NCBI GenBank assembly: GCA_002840435.1
Contig: PHAT01000005.1
Coordinates: 286,460-350,459 of the forward strand
Direction: 5' to 3'
DNA: 64,000 nucleotides
Origin: Deltaproteobacteria bacterium HGW-Deltaproteobacteria-6
GTDB lineage: Bacteria > Desulfobacterota > Syntrophia > Syntrophales > Smithellaceae
Within the stretch, counting starts at the first letter, position 1, and the number at the start of each line of letters is the position of its first letter. Shown in pieces: positions 61,937 to 64,000 of the stretch. The notes under the pieces are model-generated. The model was given only the letters and a program-made list of their open reading frames with translations, did no database searches and was not told the origin of the DNA. Both the position numbers and the translations under genes were made by a program.

Positions 61937-63637
61937 GTTGATCATCTCTCTCGACCCGAGCGTCATCTGGGTAATCGACTCGCCCGGATGCACCATGGGA
62001 TAAACACATTCTTCGCGCGACACCCGGAAATCCATCAGGACCGGTTTGTCCGCGGCGAGCCCCTCTCTTAGCACGGCTTCCACCTCGGCTGGTTTGGTCG
62101 CCCGCAGACCGATTACGCCAAAGGCTTCCGCCAGTTTAACGAAATCGGGCGCGTAAGTCATATCCGTATGGGAGTAACGCTTTCCATAAAACATTTGCTG
62201 CCACTGGCGGGGCATGCCTAAAAATTCGTTATTCAGCAGGACAACCTTTACGGCAATGTTGTACTGAGCGGCAGTGGCCAGTTCCTGAATGTTCATCTGG
62301 ATACTGCCGTCGCCGGCAATATCCACCACCTGCTTGTCGGGGAAAGCGCATTTGACGCCGATGGCGGCGGGCAGGCCGAATCCCATCGTCCCTAAGCCCC
62401 CTGATGAGATCAGGGTGTTGGGCCGGTCAAACTGGAAGAACTGCGCCGTCCACATCTGATGCTGACCGACTTCCGTCGTGATGAGGGCGTCGCCGCCGGT
62501 AAGCTTATGCAGGGTTTCGATAACGTATTGCGGTTTAATCACCTCGCCGTTCTGACAGTAGGTCAGCGGTACTTTTTCCCGCCATTCGGCAATCTCGCCA
62601 AGCCACGTATTCCTCAGAGCGTCATCATGCGCATAGTGATGTTCTTCCAGAAACCGCAGCAAGTCCTTGAGCGTGGCTTTCGTGTCGCCGATTATCGGCA
62701 GATCAACGGTAACATTTTTATTAATGGACGACGGATCGATATCAATATGGACTATTTTCGCGTTGGCGGCAAAGGTTTCAATTGTTCCGGTCACGCGGTC
62801 GTCAAACCGGACGCCGACGGCCAGCAGAAAATCGCAGTGGCTGATGGCCATGTTCGCATAGTAAGTGCCATGCATACCCAGCATGCCCAGCCACAAAGGG
62901 TCGCTGCCCGGAAACGATCCAAGACCCATCAGGGTGCCGGTTACCGGAATCCGGTATTTGCGCGCAAGCTCTGTCAATTCTTCAGATGCCTTACCGAGGA
63001 TGACACCGCCGCCAGTCATAATTAAGGGTTTTTTAGCGGCTTGGAGCATATCCCATACATTGGCCATTTTCTTGGGCGCCGGTTTGTAGGCCACTTCATG
63101 ATTGCGGAACCTCACATTAGAAGGAATATAATCGGTTTGCGCGGCCATCACATTCTTGGGCAAATCCACAAGCACCGGCCCCGGCCTTCCGGAACGGGCG
63201 ATATGAAACGCTTCTTTAATTGTTGAAGCCAGATCTTCGACGTTGCGCACCAGAAAGTTATGTTTCGTGCAGGGACGCGTGATCCCGGTAATATCGCACT
63301 CCTGAAACGCATCGTTGCCGATAAGGCCCGTCGGGACCTGCCCGGTAAAAACCACCAGAGGGATGGAGTCCATATTGGCCGTGGCAATGCCGGTGACGGT
63401 ATTGGTGGCGCCGGGACCGGAAGTCACCAGGCAAACTCCTACGCGGCCTGTTGCGCGCGCATAACCGTCGGCGGCATGCACCGCACCCTGCTCGTGGCGG
63501 ACTAAAATATGTTTGAGGCTGCTTTTGTAAAGTTGATCATAAATATCGAGAACAGCCCCGCCGGGGTAGCCAAAGATAATGTCCACTTTTTCTTCTTCCA
63601 GCACTTGCAGCAGGATTTCCGTGCCTTTCAACTTCAT
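61934..63637 (-). CDS. ilvB: acetolactate synthase large (catalytic) subunit
   Basis: A 567-residue ThDP enzyme that condenses pyruvate. The catalytic Glu is in ILVRHEQGAVHAADG, FAD- and ThDP-binding segments are TSGPGATNTVTGIA, GDGSIQMNIQELATA and the Mg loop NNEFLGM. The C-terminus is MIN, with its TGA provided by the repeat at 61774-61936. It is the first structural gene after the leader peptide and attenuator. GGAG before ATG 63637 is strong. Its activity is set by IlvH and valine. Confidence 0.96.
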   Translation of the reverse strand: MKLKGTEILLQVLEEEKVDIIFGYPGGAVLDIYDQLYKSSLKHILVRHEQGAVHAADGYARATGRVGVCLVTSGPGATNTVTGIATANMDSIPLVVFTGQVPTGLIGNDAFQECDITGITRPCTKHNFLVRNVEDLASTIKEAFHIARSGRPGPVLVDLPKNVMAAQTDYIPSNVRFRNHEVAYKPAPKKMANVWDMLQAAKKPLIMTGGGVILGKASEELTELARKYRIPVTGTLMGLGSFPGSDPLWLGMLGMHGTYYANMAISHCDFLLAVGVRFDDRVTGTIETFAANAKIVHIDIDPSSINKNVTVDLPIIGDTKATLKDLLRFLEEHHYAHDDALRNTWLGEIAEWREKVPLTYCQNGEVIKPQYVIETLHKLTGGDALITTEVGQHQMWTAQFFQFDRPNTLISSGGLGTMGFGLPAAIGVKCAFPDKQVVDIAGDGSIQMNIQELATAAQYNIAVKVVLLNNEFLGMPRQWQQMFYGKRYSHTDMTYAPDFVKLAEAFGVIGLRATKPAEVEAVLREGLAADKPVLMDFRVSREECVYPMVHPGESITQMTLGSREMIN

Positions 63638-63693
63638 ACGTTATAACTCCTTCGCTAATGACTCAGTCTCTTTATTCAACGGCATTTAAAATT

Positions 63694-63772
63694 AAAAAAG
63701 CCGCAAGTTTCTTTTAGGAAAAAGCGGCTTTGTGTCCAAAAGCAAAGCCGCGGGCTTCAGGGGCCCGCGGCT
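63694..63772 (-). promoter_or_regulatory. ilv attenuator with four pairing segments and terminator
   Basis: On the minus strand, segment 1 AGCCGCGGGC (63772-63763) pairs with segment 2 GCCCGCGGCT (63755-63746). Segment 2 also pairs perfectly over nine bases (GCGGCTTTG, 63751-63743) with segment 3 CAAAGCCGC (63732-63724). Segment 3 pairs with segment 4 GCGGCTTTTTT (63704-63694), the terminator with a T-run. This is the classic arrangement of protector, antiterminator and terminator. A further hairpin GTATCTT/AAGATAC precedes segment 1. Confidence 0.85.
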
Positions 63773-63797
63773 TGTATCTTATTTTTTTGAAAGATAC

Positions 63798-63893
63798 TTA
63801 ACCGGCAGACCCCATGGGTACGACTACTACTACGAGCAATCTTACACGGGATTGTATCTGAATTCTGCCGCTGTCAAAATCTTTAAGAAACAT
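63798..63893 (-). CDS. ilvB leader peptide
   Basis: A 31-residue frame, ATG 63893 to TAA 63798, preceded by AGGAAG. It contains Ile-Gln-Ile-Gln, then RLLVVVVVP (residues 18-26): two Leu and five Val codons in a row, ending before the attenuator. Such control codons sense charged tRNA-Val and tRNA-Leu. Ribosome stalling would favour the antiterminator and turn on ilvB. Residues 1-17 have no other known role. The peptide itself is probably not functional. Confidence 0.88.
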   Translation of the reverse strand: MFLKDFDSGRIQIQSRVRLLVVVVVPMGSAG

Positions 63894-63919
63894 AATTACT
63901 TCCTGATAAATTTGATTCC

Positions 63920-63948
63920 CTTCTAGCGAAAAAAACGCTGCTTGTCAA
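63920..63948 (-). promoter_or_regulatory. ilv operon promoter
   Basis: Minus-strand TTGACA (63948-63943), 17 bases, TAGAAG (63925-63920). It lies 27 bases before the leader-peptide start and explains transcription of leader, attenuator and ilvB. Confidence 0.7.
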
Positions 63949-64000
63949 GAGGCATTCTCCGCTCGATTAAATATTTTATCGGAATAACTCTTCTTTTTCT

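Overview
The window reads like the chromosome of an anaerobic, Gram-negative member of the Desulfobacterota, most like the Syntrophia/Syntrophaceae. The support is indirect. Lipopolysaccharide genes (hldD, kdsB), outer-membrane phospholipase A and several lipoproteins indicate two membranes. Acyl-CoA type metabolism, a small 2x[4Fe-4S] ferredoxin, radical SAM enzymes, a selenocysteine tRNA and selA fit an anaerobe of this group. GatCAB is present, so Gln-tRNA and/or Asn-tRNA is probably made indirectly. No transposase, integrase, CRISPR array or phage gene is visible.

Layout. (1) 0-8 kb: a TetR-controlled catabolic cluster. It holds an alpha/beta-hydrolase and HPP membrane protein, a nitronate-monooxygenase-like flavoprotein, a 3-hydroxyacyl-CoA dehydrogenase and two tandem near-identical MFS acid transporters. 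Three copies of one palindromic operator lie on promoters around tetR. (2) 8-22 kb: housekeeping genes: dihydrolipoamide dehydrogenase, then xseA-xseB-ispA-dxs-tlyA-ispH, where ispH is fused to a UbiA-like membrane domain, then a lipoprotein, a NifU-like scaffold, a ferredoxin, and tmk-holB-ricT-metG. (3) 22-31 kb: an accessory stretch with a cytochrome c, a DsbC-like lipoprotein, a DUF3124 lipoprotein, a B12-type radical SAM protein, a ferritin-like protein, and a two-gene unit pairing a class III adenylate cyclase with a diiron (ODP-type) MBL protein. It ends at a tRNA-Sec gene whose first two acceptor pairs are broken. (4) 31-41 kb: flagellar rod-like protein, HAD phosphatase, mtnA, gatCAB, a deacetylase, tRNA-Leu(CAG), ribF, asd and a Cys-rich secreted protein.

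(5) 41-52 kb: the glycine cleavage system gcvT-gcvH-gcvPA-gcvPB with lipA, then def, a HemW-like radical SAM protein, selA, an rluD-type synthase and pgeF. (6) 52-58 kb: envelope genes: a small membrane protein, hldD, kdsB, a lipase-like lipoprotein and pldA. (7) 58-64 kb: the branched-chain amino-acid operon on the minus strand, ilvB-ilvH-ilvC-ilvD. It is preceded by a promoter, a 31-residue leader peptide with a Leu-Leu-Val-Val-Val-Val-Val run and a four-segment attenuator.

Several short palindromic repeats sit between genes. Two are related elements of about 150 bp with imperfect terminal inverted repeats; one supplies the ribosome-binding site of kdsB and the other the stop codon of ilvB. 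The best candidates for new biology are the cyclase/diiron pair, the IspH-UbiA fusion, the odd tRNA-Sec and the ilv attenuator.
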